Of a stretch of 64,000 bases of DNA, positions 27,660 through 36,410 are shown in pieces. Numbering within the stretch: the stretch's first letter is position 1; each line of letters opens with the position of its first letter. Source of the stretch: Alphaproteobacteria bacterium (GTDB taxonomy: Bacteria; Pseudomonadota; Alphaproteobacteria; Rhodobacterales; Rhodobacteraceae). The position numbers and the translations under genes were made by a program. Below the pieces are notes generated by a model. That model was given only the letters and a program-made list of their open reading frames with translations. It had not been told where the DNA came from and did no database searches. The DNA lies in assembly GCA_030425145.1 (NCBI GenBank), contig JAUHVK010000024.1, positions 1 through 64,000 of the forward strand. Direction: 5' to 3'.

Positions 27660-28686
27660 ACAATATCTCGGGAAGAATGATCCTTGGATCCAGAAAATGC
27701 TGTTCGATCGACGTGGAATTCGGATCGGCACAGGCTTTGATTGCAAGCTCAATCATGCTTTGGCAGACGTCCCGCAGCGGCGTTGCGATGGCCATCTGCA
27801 CATAGCCATCGAGCAACCCGGCGCGGCTGTCCGCCGTCACTTCATTGACCACAAGGCGCACCTTGCCGGGTGGACGTACCTCGCGCAGGGCGGCTATCGC
27901 GCCTTCCATCCCGCCACCTGCAACGTAGATCCCGCGCAGATCGGGATAGCGTTCCAGCAGGTTCAAGGTGGCCTCATAGGTCAATTGCCGGGTCTCAAGG
28001 TTCACAAGCGTTTCCAGTGTTTCAAAGCTGGGCGCGTTTTCCCGCATAAAAGCGCGAAACCCCACTTCCCGCAGGTCGTGCCCGTGCCATCGGTTACCGC
28101 CCACAAAGATCGCAACACGGCCCGGAGTCGCCGTTTGCGTCAGCATCCAGGCGGCCTGACGGCCGACCTTCATATTATTTAACCCTATGTAACTTCTACG
28201 AATTCCCTGCGCAAAATCGTTGAGGAGGGAAAACACTGGCACATCCCGCGCCTTGAGGTCCGACACCACCTTATCAAGACTGTGATGGTTAACCGCCACG
28301 GCGGCCACCGCATCGCATTCCTGTCCCAGCTTCTGCAAAAGCTCGGCAAACTCGGACGGAGACTGCGAATTGGCAAAGCGGATCGTGACCTTGCCACGAA
28401 TGTCGGTGCGCTGTGATATGGCCGTTTCGATCTCAGCCCGGAAGGCCTGATAGAAGGGCTGTTTCTCTTTCAACAGCAGTACACCGACCCGCAGTTCCGG
28501 CACCGTCGCATCCAAGCGGTGATCCAGAAGCCCGCGCGCGTGATAACCCACCTCTCTGGCCGCGTCGGCGATCCGGCGCAGGGTCTCTTCGCGCACCTTT
28601 GTGCGTCCGTTCAAAGCGCGGTCGATGGTCGCTGTGCTGAGCCCTGACACACGGGAGATGTCCTTGATGGTTGCTCTGCGTGCCAT
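27658..28686 (-). CDS. LacI-family regulator of the inositol operon
   Basis: A 342-residue LacI/GalR-type protein: N-terminal helix-turn-helix ATIKDISRVSGLSTATIDRALNG and a periplasmic-binding-like sensor domain with VNLETRQLTYEATL and YVAGGGMEGAIAALRE. It lies directly upstream of the transporter/iol operon in the same direction. The sensor domain is clearly related to the LacI protein at 38780 (same two segments), so the two may sense related cyclitols. CATCAT/ATGATG repeats flank it on both sides. Confidence 0.88.
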   Translation of the reverse strand: MARRATIKDISRVSGLSTATIDRALNGRTKVREETLRRIADAAREVGYHARGLLDHRLDATVPELRVGVLLLKEKQPFYQAFRAEIETAISQRTDIRGKVTIRFANSQSPSEFAELLQKLGQECDAVAAVAVNHHSLDKVVSDLKARDVPVFSLLNDFAQGIRRSYIGLNNMKVGRQAAWMLTQTATPGRVAIFVGGNRWHGHDLREVGFRAFMRENAPSFETLETLVNLETRQLTYEATLNLLERYPDLRGIYVAGGGMEGAIAALREVRPPGKVRLVVNEVTADSRAGLLDGYVQMAIATPLRDVCQSMIELAIKACADPNSTSIEQHFLDPRIILPEIL

Positions 28687-28716
28687 GATCTGCCTCCGCC
28701 CCCTGATGCCCTATTG

Positions 28717-28730
28717 CATCATGAATGATG
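28717..28730. promoter_or_regulatory. Operator candidate CATCAT-GA-ATGATG
   Basis: A perfect 6-bp inverted repeat with a 2-bp spacer lies 31 bp upstream of the LacI start at 28686. It matches the repeat at 27609-27622 in sequence and spacing, suggesting autoregulation by the 27658-28686 protein. Confidence 0.65.
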
Positions 28731-28767
28731 TCTTTTCGGCAAGAGCGGATGTAAGGAACCGCAGTTT

Positions 28768-28815
28768 TTGCAACCCGTTGCAAAACTCTGCAACGGGTTG
28801 CAAAGTGGTGCAACA
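28768..28815. promoter_or_regulatory. Tandem LacI-type operators in front of the second-cluster regulator
   Basis: TTGCAACCCGTTGCAA (28768-28783) and CTGCAACGGGTTGCAA (28788-28803), followed by a half-site TGCAAC near 28810, sit just before the LacI gene at 28834. They match the perfect palindrome TTGCAACCGGTTGCAA at 33055-33070 in the second cluster. The CG-centred form is classic for LacI-family proteins, so autoregulation is likely. Confidence 0.8.
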
Positions 28816-28833
28816 CACAGAGAACCCCGACCC

Positions 28834-29832
28834 ATGCCCATCACGCTCCAAGACGTCGCTGCCCGTGCGGGCGTGTCGAAATCGGCCGTCTCGCGCACTT
28901 TCACTCCCGGCGCGTCGGTCTCAGCCAAGACCCGCGCCAAGGTCGAGCTGGCCGCGAAAGAGCTGGGCTATATGCCGAACGTTCTGGCCTCCAGCCTCAC
29001 AACAGGGCGCACGGCGCTGGTCGGGTTGATTTCAAACAACTTCACCAACCCCTATTTCCTCGAAATCTTCGACCTCTTCACCCGCGCGCTGCAAGAGGCG
29101 GATCTGCGGCCCCTGCTCATCAATCTGAGTGCCGAGGAAGATGCCAGCCGGTCCCTGTTGATGCTGCGGCAATACAATGTGGACGGGGTGATCGTGGCAT
29201 CCTCCACCCTGCCGCCCGACTTTGCCAAAGTGTTCCACGACGCCGGCATCCCCGTGGTTCACGCCTTCGGCTGGTCTTCGGACACGCCCGAAACTGGGCG
29301 CGTGAGCATCGACAACACCGAGGCCGGGCATCTGGCGGCGACAACATTAATCGACCGGGGCTATCGGCGAGTGGGGTTTCTGGGCGGTCCGCAAAGTGCG
29401 GCCACAACGTCGGACCGGCTCGACGGGTTCTGCGCGGGCCTCAAGTCCCACAACCTGTCGCCGGAAATTCAGTTCGCCACAGCCTACTCTTACGACGCCG
29501 GGCGCGTGGCGATGGCCCGCGCATTGGATGCCACGCCTGAGGTTGAGGCGTGGTTCTGCGGCGACGACGTGATTGCCATCGGTGCGATGGATGCCGCTGT
29601 GGCACAGGGGCGGCGCATCCCCGACGACCTTGGCCTGATCGGCCTCAATGACATGCGGATGGCAGGTTGGGATCGTGTCGGGCTGACGACGATCCGCCAG
29701 CCCGCGCCTCAGATTGTGACCGCCTCGGTCGATCTGATCCGTAAAGGGATCGCCGATCCGGCGTCCCTGCCGCAAAAGGTGCTTCTGCCCTGCACTCTGG
29801 TTGAGCGCGGCACCCTGCGCGCCAGAACCTAG
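28834..29832 (+). CDS. LacI-family regulator of the second inositol-type cluster
   Basis: A 332-residue LacI protein with a canonical DNA-binding head (ITLQDVAARAGVSKSAVSRTF, hinge LASSLTTGRTALVGLI) and ligand domain (TNPYFLEIF, NVDGVIVASS, GDDVIAIGAMDAA). The start is at the ATG 28834; upstream codons overlap the operators. It ends tail to tail with a Gfo/Idh gene, the two stop codons sharing the bases CTAG. The matching operators at 28768 and 33055 tie it to the cluster 29829-35769. Confidence 0.9.
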   Translation: MPITLQDVAARAGVSKSAVSRTFTPGASVSAKTRAKVELAAKELGYMPNVLASSLTTGRTALVGLISNNFTNPYFLEIFDLFTRALQEADLRPLLINLSAEEDASRSLLMLRQYNVDGVIVASSTLPPDFAKVFHDAGIPVVHAFGWSSDTPETGRVSIDNTEAGHLAATTLIDRGYRRVGFLGGPQSAATTSDRLDGFCAGLKSHNLSPEIQFATAYSYDAGRVAMARALDATPEVEAWFCGDDVIAIGAMDAAVAQGRRIPDDLGLIGLNDMRMAGWDRVGLTTIRQPAPQIVTASVDLIRKGIADPASLPQKVLLPCTLVERGTLRART

Positions 29833-30989
29833 CTGCGGAACATTGGCGGGCGGGCATCCACCCACGCACCTTGCGACTTGCCGCTTTCCGCCACTGCAAA
29901 CACCGCCGCCATCGACCGCAACCCGTCTTCCGCGCGGGGATAGAGGTTCGCCGCCGGGTCCATCGGGCGTCCCTCTTTCTCGGCCCGGATCGCTTCGGCC
30001 AGATCGGCATAGATATTGGCAAAGGCCAGCGGCATCCCTTCGGCATGACCGATGGTGACACGGCTCGTACGGTCAGCCTCGGGTGACAGGTTCGCCTCAC
30101 CACGTTCGATCACCTGCAAGCGCTGGCCAAGCGGCATGTAGTAAAGCTGGTTCGGCTGTTCCTGCGCCCAGCGCAGCCCGCCCTTTTCACCGAAGACTTG
30201 GATCGACAGACCGTGCTGGTTGCCCAGCGCGATGGACGAGGTCCAGAGCCGCCCTACCGTGCCGCCATCAAAGCGCAGGTTCAGCATTGCGTCGTCTTCG
30301 AGCACGCGGCTCTCAATGCAACTGACGGTGTCGGCACTCAGCCGGTCCACCTCCTGCCCGATCACAAAAGACGCCATGTGCAGCGCATGGATACCGCAAT
30401 CGGCAAATTGCGCGCTGACACCGGCCTGTGCGGGATCATAGCGCCAGCGCACACGGGGGTTGTCGGCATCGGCGGCGTCCGCATGATGCCCATGGGCAAA
30501 CTCGGCCTTCACCAACCGGATGCGCCCGAGATCCCCTCGCGCCACCATCGCGCGCATGTGCCGGACAAGGCTGTAGCCGGTGTAGCCGTAGTTCACCGCA
30601 CAGATGCGCCCGGCGGATTTGGACAGGCGCACGATCTCTTCGCCTTCTTCGACCGTCATGGTCATCGGCTTTTCGCAAAGCACGTGAAACCCGGCTTCAA
30701 GGAAGGCTTTGGTGATCTCGAAATGGGTCGCGTTGGGAGTGGCAACCGTCACCAGATCAATCCGGTCGTCGCGCCCTTTCTCGCCTTCCAGCATTTCGCG
30801 CCAATCGCCATAAGCGCGGTCCTCCGCCAAACCCAGCCGCTTGCCGTAGTCGCGCCCCGCCTCGGGCCGGTGATCGAGCGCGCCCGCAGTAAATTCGAAA
30901 TGCCCATCAAGCCCTGCGCCCAAGCGATGCGCCGGGCCGATCTGGCTGCCTTCGCCGCCACCGATCATGCCCCACCGAAGCTTTGCCAT
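29829..30989 (-). CDS. Gfo/Idh/MocA-family oxidoreductase
   Basis: A 386-residue NAD(P)-dependent oxidoreductase: Rossmann start LRWGMIGGGEGSQIGPAHR, the CEKPMTM catalytic motif, and QFADCGIHALHMASF in the substrate domain. This subgroup (about 380-390 residues) oxidises or reduces cyclitols and sugars. It is the last gene of a minus-strand run with the IolE-like and Gfo/Idh genes upstream. The exact substrate cannot be told from the sequence. Confidence 0.85.
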   Translation of the reverse strand: MAKLRWGMIGGGEGSQIGPAHRLGAGLDGHFEFTAGALDHRPEAGRDYGKRLGLAEDRAYGDWREMLEGEKGRDDRIDLVTVATPNATHFEITKAFLEAGFHVLCEKPMTMTVEEGEEIVRLSKSAGRICAVNYGYTGYSLVRHMRAMVARGDLGRIRLVKAEFAHGHHADAADADNPRVRWRYDPAQAGVSAQFADCGIHALHMASFVIGQEVDRLSADTVSCIESRVLEDDAMLNLRFDGGTVGRLWTSSIALGNQHGLSIQVFGEKGGLRWAQEQPNQLYYMPLGQRLQVIERGEANLSPEADRTSRVTIGHAEGMPLAFANIYADLAEAIRAEKEGRPMDPAANLYPRAEDGLRSMAAVFAVAESGKSQGAWVDARPPMFRS

Positions 30990-31031
30990 TCTGTTCGTCC
31001 TTTCGTGAAACGCCCTGAGCCTCTGCCCGGA

Positions 31032-31922
31032 TCAGAAGCCGATAGAAGTGAGATAGTCCCGGTTCGCCCGCGCGTCGTCGATCGGCCGCACATCCATCGT
31101 CGGATCACAGTCCTGTTCAACCGTGCACCAGCCATCGAACTCGGCCTCCAGCAGCACGTTGCGCACCGCCGGGAAGTCAACGTCGCCTTGGCCGAGGTTG
31201 CAGAAAATGCCTTGCCCACAAGCCGCGTAGAAATCGGTGCGATTGGCGACGACATCCGCCTTCACTGCCGGGTCGATATCCTTGAAGTGTATGTAGGAGA
31301 TCCGTCCGATATGGCGTTGCATGAACGCCACCGGATCAAACCCAGCATAAGAGTGGTGTCCGGTGTCGAAACAGATCTTGAGCAGGCTGTCATCGACCTC
31401 GTTCAAGAGCCGTTCGAGTTCCGGCTCGAAGTCAATGAACCCCCCGGCATGTGCGTGGATCGACGGGATCAACCCGTATTCCTCGGCGCCAATCTTCGCC
31501 GCCGTTTCGATGCGCTGCACAAAGGCGCGCCATTCGTCTGCGCCCATCTGCTCGGCCTCATCGGCGCGACCAGCTGTCGGCGCACGGCGCGGCGAGATGG
31601 AGTCGATCAGCACAAAGTGCCGCGCGCCATGCGCGGCCAGTGCCTTGGCCGTGCGGGTCACACCGTCCAGCACGTCGTCCCACTTGTTGACATCATGGAA
31701 CGGGCGGAACACCACGCCGCCGATCAGTTCCATGCCAAATTCCGACAGCGCTTCGCCCAGCTCCACCGGGTCTTCGGGCATGAACCCCACCGGCCCCAGT
31801 TCGATGCCGGTATAGCCCGCGTCGGCGCAGTCGCTCAGAACCTGCCGCCAGGGCGGGTTGCGCGGGTCGCCCGCGAATTCGACACCCCAGGAACAGGGGG
31901 CATTGCCGATGCGGATGGTCAT
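31032..31922 (-). CDS. IolE/MocC-like sugar isomerase/dehydratase (TIM barrel)
   Basis: A 296-residue xylose-isomerase-like protein beginning MTIRIGNAPCSWGVEF, the start seen in IolE-type inosose dehydratases and MocC. Metal-site segments IHAHAGGFIDFE, KICFDTGHHSYAG, YIHFKDI and TVEQDCDP are present. It overlaps the upstream Gfo/Idh gene by ATGA. As a second IolE-like enzyme it may dehydrate the keto-inositol made by the adjacent dehydrogenases. Confidence 0.85.
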   Translation of the reverse strand: MTIRIGNAPCSWGVEFAGDPRNPPWRQVLSDCADAGYTGIELGPVGFMPEDPVELGEALSEFGMELIGGVVFRPFHDVNKWDDVLDGVTRTAKALAAHGARHFVLIDSISPRRAPTAGRADEAEQMGADEWRAFVQRIETAAKIGAEEYGLIPSIHAHAGGFIDFEPELERLLNEVDDSLLKICFDTGHHSYAGFDPVAFMQRHIGRISYIHFKDIDPAVKADVVANRTDFYAACGQGIFCNLGQGDVDFPAVRNVLLEAEFDGWCTVEQDCDPTMDVRPIDDARANRDYLTSIGF

Positions 31923-33037
31923 TCTGTGGTCTCCTGAAAGTCGCTGACGTTGGTCCATCCGCCCCCATTTGCAGAGGCGTGAATGGCTTCGATCACCTCG
32001 GCCACCGCGAGGCCATCGCGGAAGGTGGGCCACACGGCCTCTCCGGTTTGGATGGCGGTGAGAAAGTCCTTGGCTTCGATGATGATCTGGTCCTGATAGC
32101 CGGTGCCATGCCCCGGCCCCTGGCAGAATGGAAGATAGTCGGGATGGGCAGGCCCGGTCAGGATCTTGCGGAACCCACGCGTGGCCTCCGGCCCCTCGGC
32201 CAGATAGAGCCAGACTGCGTTCTGGTCTTCCTGATCGAACCGGATCGCGCCCTTCGTGCCGGTGATCTCATAGGCATAGCCCATCTTCCGGCCCGTCGCG
32301 ATGCGACTGGAATAGATGTGCCCCATCACGCCCGAGGCAAAGCGCACCATGATCTGAGCGTGATCGTCATTGTCGACAGTGCCGCCGGGGCGTTTGCTGT
32401 GCACGGTTTCGAGATCTGCACAGACCTTGGCCACCGGCCCCATCAGCGCCAGCGCGGCGTTGATCGGATGTGGGGCAAGATCGCCCATATTGCCATTCGC
32501 CAGCCCGGTGCAACGCCAGTTGAACGGGGCCGTCGGGTCGGACAGGAAATCTTCGGTATGTTCGCAGCGGAACCATGTCACATCGCCGATGGCGCCTTCG
32601 GCCAGAAGCTGGCGTACGAACTGACTGGCCGGGGTCCGGATGTAGTTGAAGCCGATCATGTTCGGCACACCCGCCGCTTCGGCCGCTTGGACCATAGCGC
32701 GGGAGTCTTCCAGAGTGTCGGCCAAGGGCTTTTCGCAGAGCACCGGCTTGCCCAGCGCGATGGCCGCTTCGGCAATGGCGCGGTGCGTGTCCTGCGGGGA
32801 GGCAATGACGATGGCCTCGATCTTGGGATCAGCGACCAGCGCCTGCCAATCGGCGGCGGCGCGGTTGAAGCCAAAGGCGGTGCGGTAGCGTTCCGCGCTT
32901 TCAGGTGCCGAGGCTGCAATCATTTCCAGTCTGGGGCGCAGAGGCGTGTCGAATACGGCAGCCACCGAGGCCATGGCGACAGCATGCGCCTTGCCCATAT
33001 AGCCCCCGCCGATGATCCCGATTCCGATCTCGGACAT
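31919..33037 (-). CDS. Gfo/Idh/MocA-family oxidoreductase (inositol dehydrogenase-like)
   Basis: A 372-residue dehydrogenase: IGIGIIGGGYMGKAHAVAM, CEKPLADTL, and GDLAPHPINAALALMG in the substrate domain. The ATG at 33037 begins the nucleotide-binding motif; codons upstream in the same frame run into the operator and are not used. It is the first gene of the minus-strand arm of the second cluster and faces the kinase gene across the operator at 33055-33070. Confidence 0.87.
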   Translation of the reverse strand: MSEIGIGIIGGGYMGKAHAVAMASVAAVFDTPLRPRLEMIAASAPESAERYRTAFGFNRAAADWQALVADPKIEAIVIASPQDTHRAIAEAAIALGKPVLCEKPLADTLEDSRAMVQAAEAAGVPNMIGFNYIRTPASQFVRQLLAEGAIGDVTWFRCEHTEDFLSDPTAPFNWRCTGLANGNMGDLAPHPINAALALMGPVAKVCADLETVHSKRPGGTVDNDDHAQIMVRFASGVMGHIYSSRIATGRKMGYAYEITGTKGAIRFDQEDQNAVWLYLAEGPEATRGFRKILTGPAHPDYLPFCQGPGHGTGYQDQIIIEAKDFLTAIQTGEAVWPTFRDGLAVAEVIEAIHASANGGGWTNVSDFQETTE

Positions 33038-33054
33038 GGCTTCCTCCCTGCATC

Positions 33055-33070
33055 TTGCAACCGGTTGCAA
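33055..33070. promoter_or_regulatory. Perfect LacI operator in the divergent promoter of the second cluster
   Basis: TTGCAACCGGTTGCAA is a perfect 16-bp palindrome centred in the 82-bp gap between two divergent genes. An additional half-site CGGTGCAAC follows at 33094-33102. The same sequence family precedes the LacI gene at 28834, which is therefore the probable repressor of both arms. Confidence 0.85.
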
Positions 33071-33119
33071 AATCTGTATCGTCAGCGCGAAACCGGTGCA
33101 ACTCAAATTGCGTGAGACC

Positions 33120-34097
33120 ATGAAAGATCTGGCCCGACTGCACGGCAAAAGCTTCCTCGTCATCGGACGCGCGGGGATGGATTTCTACGCCGACCCGCCC
33201 GGAACACGGCTGGAGGACGCGGTTCAATTCACCGCAGCCTTGGGCGGATCGTCGGCCAATATCGCCGCCGGTCTGTGTCGACTGGGTTGCGACGCGTCAT
33301 TGGTGACCTGCGTGTCTGACGACGCAATCGGACGTTACTGCCTGAAACAACTGGAGAATTACGGGATCGACCGCCGCTATGTCCGGTCGGTCGGGGGTGA
33401 GGCGCGCAATTCGCTTGCGGTGGTGGAAACACGGATCGAGGACACGCAATCAGTCATCTACCGCAACAACGCCGCCGATTTCGCAATGACGATGCAGGAT
33501 GTCGAGGCCCTGCCCTATGCCGGGTTCTCGGCGTTGATCACCACAGGAACCGTGCTTGCCGCGGAACCCTCGCGCAGCGCCACGTTCCATGCGTTCGAGC
33601 GTGCAAATGCGGCTGGGGTGCCGGTGATCTTTGACGTCGATTACCGACCCTATTCCTGGGCCTCGGCGCAAGAGGCGTCGGATGTCTATTCGCGCGCTGC
33701 CGCGTTGTGTGACATTGTCATTGGCAATGATGTGGAGTTCGACTTCATGGCCGGAGCCGAAGGCCAAGGGCTTGAGAAAGCGCGATCTTTGATCGGCGAA
33801 GGTGCGCAGATCGTGGTCTACAAGATGGGCGAGTTGGGGGCTATCACCATCACGCCGGAGGGCGAAACCCGGACTGGCGTTTTCGAAACCCAAGCCCTGA
33901 AACCCACGGGCGCGGGCGACAGTTTCATGGCGGGTTTTCTGGCTGCTCTTTCCGATGGTCAGCCAATTGCCGAAGCGGTGCGCCAAGGCTCTGCCGCCGC
34001 CGCCATCGTGGTTTCGCGGGTGGGCTGCGCGCCTGCCATGCCGACCCCGGACGAACTCACCGACTTCATGGCGCGTGCCGTCATGCGCTCTGCCTGA
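33120..34097 (+). CDS. PfkB-family carbohydrate kinase (IolC-like)
   Basis: A 325-residue kinase with FLVIGRAGMDFYADPPG, the glycine-rich LGGSSANIAAGL segment and catalytic PTGAGDSFMAGFL. The IGRAGMDFY start resembles IolC (5-dehydro-2-deoxygluconokinase), but there is no DUF2090 domain. The ATG at 33120 is the first codon beyond the operator. It is followed by an IolB-like isomerase and an aldolase, forming a kinase-isomerase-aldolase set. Confidence 0.87.
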   Translation: MKDLARLHGKSFLVIGRAGMDFYADPPGTRLEDAVQFTAALGGSSANIAAGLCRLGCDASLVTCVSDDAIGRYCLKQLENYGIDRRYVRSVGGEARNSLAVVETRIEDTQSVIYRNNAADFAMTMQDVEALPYAGFSALITTGTVLAAEPSRSATFHAFERANAAGVPVIFDVDYRPYSWASAQEASDVYSRAAALCDIVIGNDVEFDFMAGAEGQGLEKARSLIGEGAQIVVYKMGELGAITITPEGETRTGVFETQALKPTGAGDSFMAGFLAALSDGQPIAEAVRQGSAAAAIVVSRVGCAPAMPTPDELTDFMARAVMRSA

Positions 34098-34108
34098 GAG
34101 GAGGCTTT

Positions 34109-34948
34109 ATGCACATCCCCCCCCATGACAACGGCAACAAACCTATCGTTGATGTCGATCACCCGCTGGTGCCGCTCAACTACTTCAACATCGTGAAGCT
34201 GAAACCGGGTGAAACGTACGATTACAAGCTTGAAGCGTACGAAACCTGCGTCGTGCCCGCGACCGGGACGGTCACCGTGGAAACGGCGGGCGAGACCTTT
34301 GCCGATATCGGCCATCGTGGCGAAGACGTGTGGGATGGCGACCCCGAAGGCGTCTATGTACCGACCGACAGCGGCACCCGCATTACTGCGCGGACAGAGA
34401 CCGAGGTGTTCATCGCCGGTGCAAAATTTGCAACGACGTTGCAACCCTTTGCAGTGCGCAAGGTTGATCTCGATCTGGTGCAATACGGCAGCGACGACAC
34501 CAAGACCCATCGCAAGATCAAACACATCCTCGGGGCGAACCACCACGACCGTGTCGGACGTCTTTTGGTGTCGGAACTCTTCACCGTTGGCGCGGGCGGT
34601 TGGTCGGGCTTCCCGTCGCATAAACATGATACGGATCGTTTGCCGGACGAGACCCGGCATGACGAGACCTACAATTTCCGGTTCAAGCCGAATTACGGCT
34701 CGGGCCTGCAAATGCTCCAGCGCGTCGACAATGAGCCGGGGGACGCGTATCACATCATGGATCGCTCCACCGTGCTGATCGACAAGGGCTATCACCCCTG
34801 CTGCGCGCTTCCGGGATACGAGATGTATTACTTTACCATCCTTGGCGGTCTGTCGCAGCGGTCGCTCAAGCAGTATTTCCAGCCGACCCACGCCGAGCAA
34901 CTGCACACGATCCCCGGCATCATGGACATGGTGGCCAAGTTCAAATGA
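34109..34948 (+). CDS. Second IolB-like 5-deoxy-glucuronate isomerase
   Basis: A 279-residue KduI/IolB-family cupin. The metal region SGFPSHKHDTDR and the C-terminal YHPCCALPGYEMYYFTILGG match IolB, though the N-terminal half (VDHPLVPLNYFNIVKLKPGE) differs from the iolB at 15758. It lies between the kinase and the aldolase and overlaps the latter by ATGA. It is likely to act on 5-deoxy-glucuronate or a close relative. Confidence 0.85.
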   Translation: MHIPPHDNGNKPIVDVDHPLVPLNYFNIVKLKPGETYDYKLEAYETCVVPATGTVTVETAGETFADIGHRGEDVWDGDPEGVYVPTDSGTRITARTETEVFIAGAKFATTLQPFAVRKVDLDLVQYGSDDTKTHRKIKHILGANHHDRVGRLLVSELFTVGAGGWSGFPSHKHDTDRLPDETRHDETYNFRFKPNYGSGLQMLQRVDNEPGDAYHIMDRSTVLIDKGYHPCCALPGYEMYYFTILGGLSQRSLKQYFQPTHAEQLHTIPGIMDMVAKFK

Positions 34949-35769
34949 CCCGAGCGACGCTGGCCGACGTGTTGCAGCCCGCCCTGCGGGATGGATACGC
35001 GGTGGCGGGCCTCGTCTGCCTTGGCTGGGAAGACGCCCGCGCCTATGTCGCTGCCGCCGAAGCCGAAGGCGCGCCGGTGATCCTGCAGGCCGGACCGGGC
35101 GCGCGGGCGCATATGCCCCTGCCCGTCTGGGCTTCGATGTTTCACGCCTTGGCGGACGGGGCGTCGGTGCCGGTCGTGTCCCATCTGGACCACGGGACAA
35201 GCGTTGCAGAATGCGCAGAGGCGATTGCGCTGGGGTTCACATCGGTGATGTTCGACGGCTCGCGCCTGCCCTTGGAGGAGAACATCGCGCAGACGAAGGC
35301 CATTGTGGAGATGGCCCATCGGGCCGGTGTGTCCTGCGAAGGCGAGATCGGGTTTGTGGGATATGCGGAGGGTGCAGAGTCGCATGGAACCGACCCGGAC
35401 GAGGCGGCTCGTTTTGCCGACGAGACTGGCGTTGATGCGATGGCGGTGTCTATCGGCAATGTGCATCTGCAAATGGATCAGGTGGCGCAGATCGACCGCG
35501 ACCGGCTGGCCCGGATCGAAGCTGTGACGAACGTGCCGTTGGTGATCCACGGGGGGTCCGGCTTACCGCATGACCTCCGCCGAGACCTCGCCCGGACCAG
35601 TGCGATCTGCAAGTTCAACATCGGGACGGAGTTACGGATGACCTTCGGCGGGGCTTTGCGCGAAACCCTGGCGGCGCAGCCAGATGTGTTTGATCGGATC
35701 GCAATTTTGTCGGCGGTGGAGGAACCGTTGACAGAGAAAGCGCGTGAGGTGATCCGGGGGTTGCGCTGA
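34945..35769 (+). CDS. Class II fructose-bisphosphate-type aldolase (IolJ-like)
   Basis: A 274-residue zinc aldolase. Zinc and active-site segments are SHLDHGTS, GEIGFVG, IGNVHLQ and VIHGGSGLP followed by KFNIGTE. It fits the role of cleaving a 2-deoxy-5-keto-gluconate-6-phosphate-type product after the adjacent kinase, as IolJ does. It is the last gene of the plus-strand arm. The first iol operon uses the DUF2090 domain of IolC for the same step. Confidence 0.87.
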   Translation: MTRATLADVLQPALRDGYAVAGLVCLGWEDARAYVAAAEAEGAPVILQAGPGARAHMPLPVWASMFHALADGASVPVVSHLDHGTSVAECAEAIALGFTSVMFDGSRLPLEENIAQTKAIVEMAHRAGVSCEGEIGFVGYAEGAESHGTDPDEAARFADETGVDAMAVSIGNVHLQMDQVAQIDRDRLARIEAVTNVPLVIHGGSGLPHDLRRDLARTSAICKFNIGTELRMTFGGALRETLAAQPDVFDRIAILSAVEEPLTEKAREVIRGLR

Positions 35770-35810
35770 TCCTCCGGCCTTATTTTCTATTCAACGTCGA
35801 ACCAGCGCCA

Positions 35811-35887
35811 CGCCCGAACCGAGGGGTGGGCGAGAAGCGCCCGCCCCGTGGGGGCGGTTCGGGCGCTGCCTGTGCATCGCACAGGCA
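35811..35887. repeat. Nested inverted repeats downstream of the aldolase gene
   Basis: Outer arms CGCCCGAACCG (35811-35821) and CGGTTCGGGCG (35855-35865) enclose a second perfect stem CCGCCCC-GTG-GGGGCGG (35841-35857), and a third stem TGCCTGTGC-ATC-GCACAGGCA (35867-35887) follows. There is no U tract. It could terminate transcription or be a mobile palindromic repeat of the genome; I cannot tell without other copies. Confidence 0.6.
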
Positions 35888-35975
35888 TGGGGCACTGGAT
35901 TTAGAGAACAGTCCTTCAATCCTTTCGAAAAACTGTCATGTTGGCAGCACTCGACCCACCAAAGGACCAACCCCT

Positions 35976-36392
35976 ATGATCGCCTACGTCACCGTTGGTA
36001 CAGATGACATCGAACAGGCCAAGCGGTTCTATTCGGCGTTCCTACCTGCCCTTGGCTATGGCATGACCCAAGGCTCCGAGGGGCTGAGCTTTGCTCTGCC
36101 GGTGCCGCCGGGAGAGGCCCCTGTTCACCCGGATTTCTACGTCAAACCCACGTTCAACGGGCAGCCCGCCTCGGCCGGGAACGGGACGATGGTGGCGTTC
36201 GAGGCCGCCGATCAGGTGCAGGTCCGCGAACTGCACGCCGCCGCGCTGGCAGCAGGTGGAACGGATGAAGGCCAACCGGGGTTTCGCGCCTCTTACGGTC
36301 CACGCTTTTACGTGAGCTACCTGCGCGACCCGCAGGGCAACAAGATCGCTCTGTTTTCGAGCAATCCGAACGATCCCAGCCGAGACGACTGA
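35976..36392 (+). CDS. VOC-family (glyoxalase-like) protein
   Basis: A 138-residue single-domain VOC protein with paired beta-alpha-beta modules (MIAYVTVGTDDIEQAKRFYS..., and YVSYLRDPQGNKIALFS at the end). Such proteins are metal-dependent lyases, isomerases or resistance proteins; no specific activity can be assigned. The ATG at 35976 starts the first beta strand; codons upstream in frame run through the inverted repeats. It is convergent with the PanB-like gene and separate from the aldolase operon. Confidence 0.75.
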   Translation: MIAYVTVGTDDIEQAKRFYSAFLPALGYGMTQGSEGLSFALPVPPGEAPVHPDFYVKPTFNGQPASAGNGTMVAFEAADQVQVRELHAAALAAGGTDEGQPGFRASYGPRFYVSYLRDPQGNKIALFSSNPNDPSRDD

Positions 36393-36410
36393 GATCGGAC
36401 GCAATCGGCG

